The notes beneath the pieces were generated by a model that was not told where the DNA came from, ran no database searches, and worked only from the letters and a program-made list of their open reading frames with translations. Position numbers and translations under genes: made by a program. DNA of 64,000 bases from Rhizosphaericola mali (GTDB taxonomy: Bacteria > Bacteroidota > Bacteroidia > Chitinophagales > Chitinophagaceae), in the NCBI RefSeq assembly GCF_004337365.2, contig NZ_CP044016.1:2852001-2916000 (forward strand). Reading direction: 5' to 3'. The number at the start of each line of letters is the position of its first letter. Positions within the stretch are counted from its first letter, which is position 1. Of the stretch, positions 18,363 to 25,393 are shown one piece after another.

Positions 18363-18762
18363 TCTTCTTCCCTATCAGCACATAGGCACCTCTCACTTCT
18401 ATAATCGAATAAATGACATACAAGCCCATGCAAATAAATATAGCAGGTGCATTTCTTTGCGTCCCAGCGACATACACATATATAAATGCAGCAGCACCTA
18501 AAATAAACAATTTCAATAACATAGAGCCTTGAATACTTCTTACAAATGCATTCGCATCTTTGGAATTGGCGGCTTTAAGATGCATACGACAGCTAATCAT
18601 CGATAATATAAATATCAATACATTGCCAGCTTCAATCACATCAAAATTGACTCTTGCATCATATTCTTTCATCTTAAATCCTAAACAGATTGTACTCGAC
18701 AGCACAAAAAATAACAACAAGTACAAATAATTTCTATCTAATTTGAATTTACTTCTTTTCAT
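18334..18762 (-). CDS. Four-helix membrane protein, possibly AtpI-like
   Basis: I do not recognise a named family with certainty. The 142 residues include four probable membrane helices (YLYLLLFFVLSSTICLGF; NVLIFILSMISC; LLKLFILGAAAFIYVYVA; PAIFICMGLYVIYSIIEV), and the C-terminus is charged and cytoplasmic. In many Bacteroidota a protein of this layout follows AtpZ and precedes atpB, where it is treated as an AtpI-like subunit. Here it follows an AtpZ-like gene, which supports that reading, but no ATP synthase genes come after it. Instead it overlaps the SprT-like gene. Confidence 0.6.
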   Translation of the reverse strand: MKRSKFKLDRNYLYLLLFFVLSSTICLGFKMKEYDARVNFDVIEAGNVLIFILSMISCRMHLKAANSKDANAFVRSIQGSMLLKLFILGAAAFIYVYVAGTQRNAPAIFICMGLYVIYSIIEVRGAYVLIGKKNEEKNRTSA

Positions 18763-18796
18763 TTAAAATCTTAAAATTTACGGAAACTCTATCCGA

Positions 18797-19006
18797 TTAT
18801 TTATCTTTAAAAACGTCTCTTACGACCGAAAACAGAATTGCAAAAATAAAGAGCATTGGCAATATCCACGTAAATAAATATTTACCCGAACTAAACTTCT
18901 TATCTAAAAACTTCCCTAAAAATACACCAATCAAAATTGCCGCGATAAATTGAGCAGCGAGTCCTAAATATTTCTGAATAAGATTTTGATTATTCTTTTT
19001 TTCCAA
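18797..19006 (-). CDS. AtpZ/AtpI family protein
   Basis: The 69-residue protein has two membrane helices. The family signature runs through LIQKYLGLAAQFIAAILIGVFLGKFLDKKF, followed by LFTWILPMLFIFAILFSVVRDVF. AtpZ proteins are short accessory factors of F-type ATP synthase, linked to assembly of the c ring or to magnesium or calcium uptake. They usually open the atp operon. In this window the atpBEFHAG genes do not follow. The gene lies 34 bases upstream of the four-helix membrane protein. Confidence 0.8.
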   Translation of the reverse strand: MEKKNNQNLIQKYLGLAAQFIAAILIGVFLGKFLDKKFSSGKYLFTWILPMLFIFAILFSVVRDVFKDK

Positions 19007-19125
19007 GCGAATTAAAATTTGGCGTTAAAATTACTCATTTTCTGAGAGTTATTGCATCCAACTTGTCTTAATTACAAGTAATTTACTAGAATGTTTTTTA
19101 CCTTCAATATGAAATTTTTGAAAAT

Positions 19126-20571
19126 ATGAAGCCGTATAAGCATTTACTTTTTCGCCAATCTTTTATCAATGGAAAATGGACTAAAGAATCAGATAAAAAT
19201 TTTGATGTAGTCAATCCCTCTACGGATAAAAAAATCATCTCCGTTTATGATAATAGCGAAAAATCTATTAAAAAAGCGATTGATGCAGCCTATCTAAGTA
19301 TGCCCAAGTGGAAAGCGCTTGCTGCGAAAGATCGCTCAACAATTTTACTAAAATGGTTTGATCTTATTCATGCAAATAAAGAAGCCATCGCAACGATTAT
19401 GACGCTAGAGTCTGGCAAACCTTATCAAGAAAGTTTGGGTGAAATAAATTATGGTGCAGCATTTATACAATGGTTTGCCGAAGAAGCAAAGCGCATGTAT
19501 GGAGACATCATTCCAGGCTTTAGTGCAGATAAAAGAATAGCGGTCATTCGCCAACCTATCGGCGTCGTTGGAGCAATTACACCATGGAATTTTCCATTGG
19601 CAATGATTACTCGAAAAATTGCGCCAGCGCTTGCTGCAGGTTGCTCTGTGGTCGTTCGACCTAGCGAATTAACGCCATTGACGGCCTTAGCAATTAACAA
19701 ATTGGCACATGATGCAGGATTTCCTAATGGCGTAATTAATACAGTTGTTGGTTTGGATGCATCGAAAATGGGATTAGCTTTATGCGAAAGTGATAAAGTT
19801 GCCAAAATTTCCTTCACAGGTTCTACACGTGTAGGGCAAATATTGAGTGCACAGAGTGCACAAACTTTGAAAAAATTGAGTTTGGAATTAGGCGGAAATG
19901 CCCCCATGATCATATTCGAAGATGCAGATATCGACGCTGCAATAAAAGGAACGATTGCAGGGAAATTTAGATTTTCTGGACAGACTTGCGTCTGTGTGAA
20001 TCGCATTTTAGTACATGAAAATATTTACGAAACATTTGTAAAAAAATTCACTTCTGCCGTAAAAGATTTAGTTATCGGTGATGGTTTTGCAAAAAATACA
20101 CAAATCGGTCCTGTCATCAATCAAAAAGCAATTGAAAAAGCCCAATTTTTTGTAAAAGACGCCGTTTCAAAAGGTGGAAAAATAAAAACCGGTGGTAAAA
20201 TCCGCAAAGGATTATTTTTTGAACCAACGGTCATCGCAGACGCAACGGAGGATATGAACTTTGCACAAGAAGAAATATTCGGCCCCATCGCACCTATATT
20301 CAAATTTTCAACAGATCAAGAGGCGATTGACATGGCCAATAATACTATTTTCGGATTAGCTTCTTATTTTTATAGTAAAGATATTAATCGCATTATTAAA
20401 GTATCCGAAGCCTTAGAATATGGTATCGTCGGCGTTAATGAAGGTCTTATTTCATCCGAAGTCGTCCCATTTGGCGGAGTTAAATATTCCGGAACTGGAC
20501 GAGAAGGTTCCAAATATGGGATTGAAGATTATACCGAGTTAAAATATATCTGCGTCGGTGGAGTGCAATAA
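19126..20571 (+). CDS. gabD: NAD(P)-dependent succinate-semialdehyde dehydrogenase
   Basis: A 481-residue aldehyde dehydrogenase of the GabD group. The cofactor region is ITPWNFPLAMITRKIAPALAAGC, with KISFTGSTRVGQIL. The general base E254 lies in LSLELGGNAP and the nucleophile C288 in GQTCVCVNR, a motif that marks succinate-semialdehyde dehydrogenases. The C-terminus PFGGVKYSGTGREGSKYGIEDYTELKY also fits. It would feed succinate from GABA or related amines into the TCA cycle. It is a single-gene unit with its own terminator. Confidence 0.9.
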   Translation: MKPYKHLLFRQSFINGKWTKESDKNFDVVNPSTDKKIISVYDNSEKSIKKAIDAAYLSMPKWKALAAKDRSTILLKWFDLIHANKEAIATIMTLESGKPYQESLGEINYGAAFIQWFAEEAKRMYGDIIPGFSADKRIAVIRQPIGVVGAITPWNFPLAMITRKIAPALAAGCSVVVRPSELTPLTALAINKLAHDAGFPNGVINTVVGLDASKMGLALCESDKVAKISFTGSTRVGQILSAQSAQTLKKLSLELGGNAPMIIFEDADIDAAIKGTIAGKFRFSGQTCVCVNRILVHENIYETFVKKFTSAVKDLVIGDGFAKNTQIGPVINQKAIEKAQFFVKDAVSKGGKIKTGGKIRKGLFFEPTVIADATEDMNFAQEEIFGPIAPIFKFSTDQEAIDMANNTIFGLASYFYSKDINRIIKVSEALEYGIVGVNEGLISSEVVPFGGVKYSGTGREGSKYGIEDYTELKYICVGGVQ

Positions 20572-20600
20572 AAAATGGGAGCCTAGCTCCCATTTTTTTT
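20572..20600. terminator. Bidirectional terminator after gabD
   Basis: An 11-bp stem around gggagc-cta-gctccc, flanked by an A-run and an eight-base T-run, ends gabD and the convergent GNAT gene. Confidence 0.9.
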
Positions 20601-20880
20601 ACGCTAATACATCTTGTAAATCATCGCGCTTTTCAAATACACTTTTAGCATACGGACATTCTGGTAAAATTTTCAAATGTTTTGCTCTAGCAAAATCGAC
20701 AGCCTCTAATACCAATTTTAAACCGACTCCTCGACCTTGAAAACCTTCCTTTACTTCTGTGTGTTCAATAACGATCAAATGATCATTTGGCTTACTGTAA
20801 ATAAGCGAACCTGCTTGTTTTTGATTTTCAATCGCTTTAAAAAAGCCTTTTGATTTGTTATCAATTTGTACGATTTCCAT
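20599..20880 (-). CDS. Small GNAT-like N-acetyltransferase (YjdJ type)
   Basis: The 93-residue protein has the compact acetyl-CoA fold of the YjdJ/GNAT group: LIVIEHTEVKEGFQGRGVGLKLVLEAVDFARAKHLKILPECPYAKSVF. The acetyl-CoA pyrophosphate loop is QGRGVG. Such mini-GNATs lack the substrate-binding N-terminal part of full GNATs and have no settled substrate. A paralogue lies 76 bases upstream on the same strand. Confidence 0.85.
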   Translation of the reverse strand: MEIVQIDNKSKGFFKAIENQKQAGSLIYSKPNDHLIVIEHTEVKEGFQGRGVGLKLVLEAVDFARAKHLKILPECPYAKSVFEKRDDLQDVLA

Positions 20881-20956
20881 GGCAATCCTAGATATTTGGT
20901 TATAGTTTGATGTTTGTATTCATAGGTGACCATCCGACTATAACTTAGATATAGTA

Positions 20957-21235
20957 TTAGACGACAAACCCTTGATATTCTGGATGAGCAGCAACATATG
21001 ATGCAACATAAGAGCAATAAATTTTCACTTTTTTACTTTCTGATTTTGCAAATTCAAATGCTTCTTTTGTTAATTCTGCTGCAACGCCTTTTCCTCTCCA
21101 TTGCATAGGTACGTAAGTGTGCATAAATGCCAACGATTCACCCTCTTTTCGATAATCTAAATGTGCCAATAAATTGTCCGATTCTATTTCAAATCGCATC
21201 AAATTGGTATTATTTATGATCTTTTTATTATCCAT
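20957..21235 (-). CDS. Small GNAT-like N-acetyltransferase (YjdJ type), second copy
   Basis: A 92-residue paralogue of its downstream neighbour with the same layout: MHTYVPMQWRGKGVAAELTKEAFEFAKSESKKVKIYCSYVASYV. The acetyl-CoA loop is WRGKGVA. The two copies differ at most positions, so the duplication is old. A 17-base dyad lies just before its start. Confidence 0.83.
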   Translation of the reverse strand: MDNKKIINNTNLMRFEIESDNLLAHLDYRKEGESLAFMHTYVPMQWRGKGVAAELTKEAFEFAKSESKKVKIYCSYVASYVAAHPEYQGFVV

Positions 21236-21238
21236 AAA

Positions 21239-21255
21239 ATTTCATTTAATGAAAT
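21239..21255. promoter_or_regulatory. 17-bp dyad just upstream of the second GNAT gene
   Basis: atttcatt-t-aatgaaat is a perfect dyad with a one-base centre, three bases from the start codon at 21235. It may be an operator or a start-site hairpin; its AT content makes chance possible. Confidence 0.35.
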
Positions 21256-21422
21256 AGCTTTTAGCAATTTGCTTCCAACATTATACCAAATATTTTGTAT
21301 TTGATATTAAATTTATGTAATGATTTTAGCAAATCGCCCTATTTCATCTGCAAGCCTATCCAAAGATAAACCTGAAAAAATTGAAATATTTTGATTTATA
21401 CTAATTAATTAAAAAAATTATT

Positions 21423-21875
21423 ATGTTATTAGAAAAAGGAACTTTCGTCGAAGCCCAAATGTTGATTAGAAAACCCGTGGATCTTGTATTCAATGCATTT
21501 ATCGATCCAGAAATTACAACCAATTTTTGGTTTACACACTCTAGTGGCAAAATATATTTGCACAAAGAAGTGGAGTGGATATGGGAAATTTATCAAGTTG
21601 CCACACCTGTTTTGGTCACAGAACTTATCTTTAACGAAAAAATTTCTATTGATTGGCGCAAGCCAGCTACCAAAGTGGACTTTCTCTTCAAAAAAATAAG
21701 CGATGACGCGACCTACGTTACTATAAATCACTATGGATTTACTGAAAATGGCGCAGAATTAGTAGAAAAAATTAAAGATTCTACAGGTGGATTCACCACC
21801 GTATTAGACGGATTAAAAGCGTTTCTCGAATATGGTATAAATCTACACCTCATCGGAGATAAGTTTCTACATTAA
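21423..21875 (+). CDS. SRPBCC (AHSA1-like) domain protein
   Basis: The 150-residue protein begins with EAQMLIRKPVDLVFNAFIDPEITTNFWFTHSSGKI, the standard opening of the START/Bet v1-like AHSA1 family in Bacteroidota. HYGFTENGAELVEKIKDSTGGFTTVLDGLKAFLEYGI is the C-terminal helix. These proteins bind hydrophobic ligands or act in stress responses, but few have known roles. It is followed 36 bases later by the retropepsin-like gene; whether the two are linked is unclear. Confidence 0.87.
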   Translation: MLLEKGTFVEAQMLIRKPVDLVFNAFIDPEITTNFWFTHSSGKIYLHKEVEWIWEIYQVATPVLVTELIFNEKISIDWRKPATKVDFLFKKISDDATYVTINHYGFTENGAELVEKIKDSTGGFTTVLDGLKAFLEYGINLHLIGDKFLH

Positions 21876-21911
21876 ATGTATAAATTCATCTAATCTCATA
21901 AAATTTTATAA

Positions 21912-23051
21912 ATGACAAAATTAAGTAGATCTTTTTATTGCATTATCGTACTTTTTATCTTGTGTAGTTCTGTAACAGCCCAAAGCACAATACTTAACTT
22001 CACTATCGGTTCAACAACTGGCACACCTGTGGTTTCTGTAAATGTAAATGGGAAATTATTAAATTTTATATTGGATACAGGTAGCCCGTTTACAGTTATT
22101 AACAAGGGCGTAATTGAGAATACACCTATAGATTCAAGCGTACAACTTGACGCTGTTGGTAATAAATTTACAGTATATCGCAAAAAGGTAAAAGATTTTC
22201 AATTAGGAACATTGCGTTTAAATAATTTGGATATCCAAGAATTCGATTTAACTACATTTTTCCCTATATATATGAGATGCCTAAAAATTGATGGAATTAT
22301 TGGTTGCGATATCTTGCACAACTATATTGTAAGTTTAAATCCAGAGAAAAAAGAAGTAAAACTAATGAATCCAAAAGAAGTAAAATTAGAAAATATAGTG
22401 GATTCTAAAAGTATTGTAGTTGACTTCAAAATGCCTAAATCCTATTATACACCAATGGTACTTTTTACAATTTTTAAAAAGCAAACGTTATTAACCTTTG
22501 ATACAGGAGGTGCAAATTATATAGGAATCGGATTCTCAAGGTTTAAAAATGATATATTAGCGTCTAACTACATTTTGTCTCATGGCAGTCCATTCTACAC
22601 GATAAAAAGTACTGTACAAGACAACGATAACTATTTTGTAGAAAAAATTGACTTTAATCTATCAAAAAATGCATTTTCAAATCAAAATATAATATTTTCA
22701 TCTAAAGAAATAAATAATTTAGGTTATGGGTTTATCAAAAATTTTGAAACTATAATTGATTGGAAATCAAAAAAAATTTACCTTAAAAAGTTGGGAAATA
22801 TGCCTATTTTAAATAACTCACTTATTAGAAAATTCGGTTTCAATTATTCGATAAATAACAAAGGACGAATTTATATAGCCGAAATTACCAACAACAATAA
22901 CAAATTACATATAGGAGATGAAGTAATTGGTGTTAATGAAAAAAAGATAGTTGATGTTTGCAATTTTGAATTAAACGATAGTTTATTGGATAATAAAAAA
23001 AATACATTATTCATATTGCGAGATGGAATAGAATCCGAAATTATGCTATAA
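21912..23051 (+). CDS. Exported retropepsin-like aspartyl protease with PDZ-like C-terminus
   Basis: The 379-residue protein has an N-terminal signal (IIVLFILCSSVTAQ). It has two aspartyl-protease lobes: FILDTGSPFTVI (DTG at 55-57) and LLTFDTGGANYIGIG (DTG at 197-199). The second lobe is followed by the family's DWKSKKIYLKK strand. The last 70 residues (YIAEITNNNNKLHIGDEVIGVNE...) resemble a PDZ domain. It probably cleaves periplasmic or surface peptides. A strong hairpin follows the stop. Confidence 0.82.
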   Translation: MTKLSRSFYCIIVLFILCSSVTAQSTILNFTIGSTTGTPVVSVNVNGKLLNFILDTGSPFTVINKGVIENTPIDSSVQLDAVGNKFTVYRKKVKDFQLGTLRLNNLDIQEFDLTTFFPIYMRCLKIDGIIGCDILHNYIVSLNPEKKEVKLMNPKEVKLENIVDSKSIVVDFKMPKSYYTPMVLFTIFKKQTLLTFDTGGANYIGIGFSRFKNDILASNYILSHGSPFYTIKSTVQDNDNYFVEKIDFNLSKNAFSNQNIIFSSKEINNLGYGFIKNFETIIDWKSKKIYLKKLGNMPILNNSLIRKFGFNYSINNKGRIYIAEITNNNNKLHIGDEVIGVNEKKIVDVCNFELNDSLLDNKKNTLFILRDGIESEIML

Positions 23052-23052
23052 A

Positions 23053-23095
23053 TAAATATCTATCAATTTTATATTCCAAAATTGATAGATATTTA
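23053..23095. terminator. 18-bp hairpin after the retropepsin-like gene
   Basis: Perfect complementary arms at 23053-23070 and 23078-23095 with a 7-base loop. The stem is AT-rich and there is no long U-tract. A 3'-end hairpin is likely. Confidence 0.6.
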
Positions 23096-23257
23096 TACTA
23101 AGATGGTACGTTCCAAATTCGATCGTTTAAGATGGACAATTGTATTACTTAGTAGCATTGAAAGAGATGGCTGATTGTATTTAATCAGTTAAATACATAA
23201 CTTATTGTTGAAAAATGAACTTTTTTTTCTTTATTTATCTTAAATACACAACGAGTA

Positions 23258-24259
23258 TTAAAATAACTCACTAAATAATTTATACGAATTCAATTTTGCC
23301 GAAAAATCAAAAATATTGGAATAAGCTATGATTTCATTAATTCCTGATTTGGAAATGAAATCGCCCAAACTTTTCTGCAAAGTAGCTTTACTACCCACAA
23401 AAGTCAAGGCAAGCCATTTTTGCAAAGTTTGATGTACTTGCTCACTGTACACTTTTAAATCCGTTTTGTCAGGATGCGCCAAAGGTGCACGTTTATCTGT
23501 TAAAATATTAATCACAGCTTGCACATGTGAGCGAGAAATATATTGTGCCTCTTCATCCGTTTCTGCCATAATAATATTCACACAAGCCATTACGTATGGT
23601 TTTTCCAAATGCTCGGAGGGTTGAAATTCATTTCTATAAATTTCAATAGCATCAAAAAATTGCGTTGGCGCAAAATGTCCAGCAAATGCATAAGGCAAAC
23701 CTAATTTCGCTGCGAGATGTGCACTATCCGTACTAGAACCTAGAATGTAAAGCGGGAACTCCGCTCCTTCTCCTGGTATCGCTCGCACTGCACTTGTCAC
23801 ATTGGAAGTATCCAAATATTGGTACAATTGTCTGATGCTATTTTCAAAATCATAGTCAAATAAGGAATTGCCTCTCCTCAAAATAGTAGCAGTTTTTCCA
23901 TCCGTTCCAGGTGCTCTCCCTAATCCCAAATCGATACGGTCAGGATACAACGCATCCAAAGTCCCAAATTGTTCCGCTATACTTAAAGTAGAATGATTGG
24001 GCATCATGATACCTCCCGATCCGACACGTATTTTCTCCGTGCCTCCTGCAACATAACCAATCAATAACGTTGTTGCGGAGCTTGCCACATTGGCCATATT
24101 ATGATGCTCTGACAACCAATAACGTGTATATCCAAATCGTTCTGCGGTCTGCGCAGCTTCTAATGTTTTTTGAAATGTGGCGTGCAAGCTATCCCCTTCC
24201 AATACGGTGGCTAAGTCAAGCACAGAATATCGTACACTTTCAAATATTGGATCCTTCAT
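23258..24259 (-). CDS. LLM class flavin-dependent oxidoreductase
   Basis: The 333-residue protein belongs to the luciferase-like monooxygenase family (MsnO8/YhbW-type). Evidence is RYWLSEHHNMANVASSATTLLIGYVA, RVGSGGIMMPNHSTLSIAEQFGTLDALYPDRIDLGLGRAPG and YILGSSTDSAHLAAKLGLPYAFAGHF. It should use FMNH2 from a separate reductase. The substrate is unknown. It is a single-gene unit; a -7 element and a dyad lie upstream of its start. Confidence 0.9.
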   Translation of the reverse strand: MKDPIFESVRYSVLDLATVLEGDSLHATFQKTLEAAQTAERFGYTRYWLSEHHNMANVASSATTLLIGYVAGGTEKIRVGSGGIMMPNHSTLSIAEQFGTLDALYPDRIDLGLGRAPGTDGKTATILRRGNSLFDYDFENSIRQLYQYLDTSNVTSAVRAIPGEGAEFPLYILGSSTDSAHLAAKLGLPYAFAGHFAPTQFFDAIEIYRNEFQPSEHLEKPYVMACVNIIMAETDEEAQYISRSHVQAVINILTDKRAPLAHPDKTDLKVYSEQVHQTLQKWLALTFVGSKATLQKSLGDFISKSGINEIIAYSNIFDFSAKLNSYKLFSELF

Positions 24260-24285
24260 CTTTTCCTATCGTTTTGCTAATTATA

Positions 24286-24306
24286 CAAAGATAATGTTTA
24301 AACATT
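24286..24306 (-). promoter_or_regulatory. Promoter -7 element and dyad for the LLM gene
   Basis: TATCTTTG on the minus strand (24286-24293) matches TAnnTTTG and lies 27 bases before the start. It abuts a 14-bp perfect palindrome, aatgtttaaacatt (24293-24306). No -33 TTTG is seen at the usual distance. Confidence 0.45.
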
Positions 24307-24362
24307 GATTATTATTTGAATATTTTTCTAAAAAAAAATTGCCATTTGAAAAACATTCATTT

Positions 24363-24379
24363 ACTTTGTTTTACAAAGT
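24363..24379. promoter_or_regulatory. Operator copy 1 of the winged-helix/CreD operon
   Basis: ACTTTGTTTTACAAAGT is a perfect 7-bp dyad with a 3-base centre, seven bases before the start at 24386. It matches the copy at 25359-25375 at 16 of 17 positions, and the flanking TTTA and CTTTTA are also shared. It is the probable binding site of the regulator encoded between the two. Confidence 0.6.
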
Positions 24380-24385
24380 GCTTTT

Positions 24386-25033
24386 ATGACAAACCAAACA
24401 GAAAGTATAGACGCTTTATTGGAAATACGCAAAATGATGTCTCAAAGTAGCCGATTTATTAGTTTGAGCGGATTAAGTGGTATCGGCGCAGGTCTTGTAG
24501 CGATTTTGGGAGCATTTGCAGCAAACTATAGTATACATCTTGCCAATTATACGAACTATGATGGCAATACGCCTACCTCTATTACCGACAATCAATTGGT
24601 ACAAAGATTATTTCTACTTGCAATTATTACAATTATCCTAGCTGTTGCGGTTGCATTATTTTTTACATGGAAAAAAGCTAAAAAATCAAATTCTCCAATG
24701 TGGAATATTGCTTCTAAAAAAATGGTTATCAATCTAGCCATCCCTTTGTTTGCAGGTGGTATTTTACTATTAAAACTAATACAATTGGATCAGATGGGGC
24801 TCATAACGCCTATTTGTTTGATATTCTACGGGTTAGGATTGATCAATGCATCTAAATTTACCTATGGTGAAATTAAGTATTTGGGATATTGTGAATTGAT
24901 ATTGGGATTGATCAATTTAGGAATTATTGGATATGGTATGTATTTTTGGACCTTTGGGTTTGGCATTTTGCACATCATTTATGGCATTCTGATGTGGAAT
25001 AAATATGATAAAATCGCCACCAAAAAAGCTTAA
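24386..25033 (+). CDS. Multi-pass membrane protein of unknown function
   Basis: The 215-residue protein starts with a short cytoplasmic helix (SIDALLEIRKMMSQSSRF). About six membrane segments follow, for instance SGLSGIGAGLVAILGAFAA, LLAIITIILAVAVALFFTW, LAIPLFAGGILLLKLI and GLINLGIIGYGMYFW. I do not know its role. Bacteroidota genomes often place such a protein directly before a small winged-helix regulator, as here with an 8-base gap, so it may be a sensor or partner for that regulator. Confidence 0.7.
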   Translation: MTNQTESIDALLEIRKMMSQSSRFISLSGLSGIGAGLVAILGAFAANYSIHLANYTNYDGNTPTSITDNQLVQRLFLLAIITIILAVAVALFFTWKKAKKSNSPMWNIASKKMVINLAIPLFAGGILLLKLIQLDQMGLITPICLIFYGLGLINASKFTYGEIKYLGYCELILGLINLGIIGYGMYFWTFGFGILHIIYGILMWNKYDKIATKKA

Positions 25034-25041
25034 AATTTCTC

Positions 25042-25341
25042 ATGGAAAATCCAATTGCAAATCTTAATAAAGCTTTTGATAATCGTGTACGGCTGGGTAT
25101 CATGAGTACCTTAATGGTCAATGATCAAGTCAGTTACAACGAACTCAAAGAATTGATCGAGGCGACAGATGGTAACCTAGCAAGTCACCTACGCGCCTTG
25201 GAGGATCTGGGATATATCCATATGCAAAAAGGTTTTATTGGTAGAAAAACAAATACCACTTATAGTCTTACCAAAATTGGTGAGAAAGCATTTCAACAAC
25301 ATATTGATGCATTAGAAAAAATGATCAAATCCATGAATTGA
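25042..25341 (+). CDS. Winged-helix transcriptional regulator (HTH_34 type)
   Basis: The 99-residue protein is almost entirely a winged helix-turn-helix: NKAFDNRVRLGIMSTLMVNDQVSYNELKELIEATDGNLASHLRALEDLGYIHMQKGFIGRKTNTTYSLTKIG. This is the signature of the small HTH_34 regulators related to ArsR/MarR. No metal-binding cysteines or ligand domain are seen. It is probably an autorepressor acting at the two matching dyads that precede its operon and the CreD gene. Confidence 0.9.
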   Translation: MENPIANLNKAFDNRVRLGIMSTLMVNDQVSYNELKELIEATDGNLASHLRALEDLGYIHMQKGFIGRKTNTTYSLTKIGEKAFQQHIDALEKMIKSMN

Positions 25342-25358
25342 TTTTTTTTTACCCTTTT

Positions 25359-25375
25359 ACTTTGTTTTTCAAAGT
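25359..25375. promoter_or_regulatory. Operator copy 2, upstream of the CreD-like gene
   Basis: ACTTTGTTTTTCAAAGT is nearly identical to the copy at 24363-24379; the symmetry extends to tactttg/caaagta. It sits between the regulator gene and the CreD-like gene, so the latter may have its own controlled promoter. Confidence 0.6.
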
Positions 25376-25393
25376 ACTTTTAAATAAAATTTT

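Noticed and set aside
20599-21235. Tandem GNAT genes as a recent duplication or a toxin-antitoxin pair
   Set aside because: The copies are strongly diverged and neither has toxin GNAT length or an antitoxin partner.
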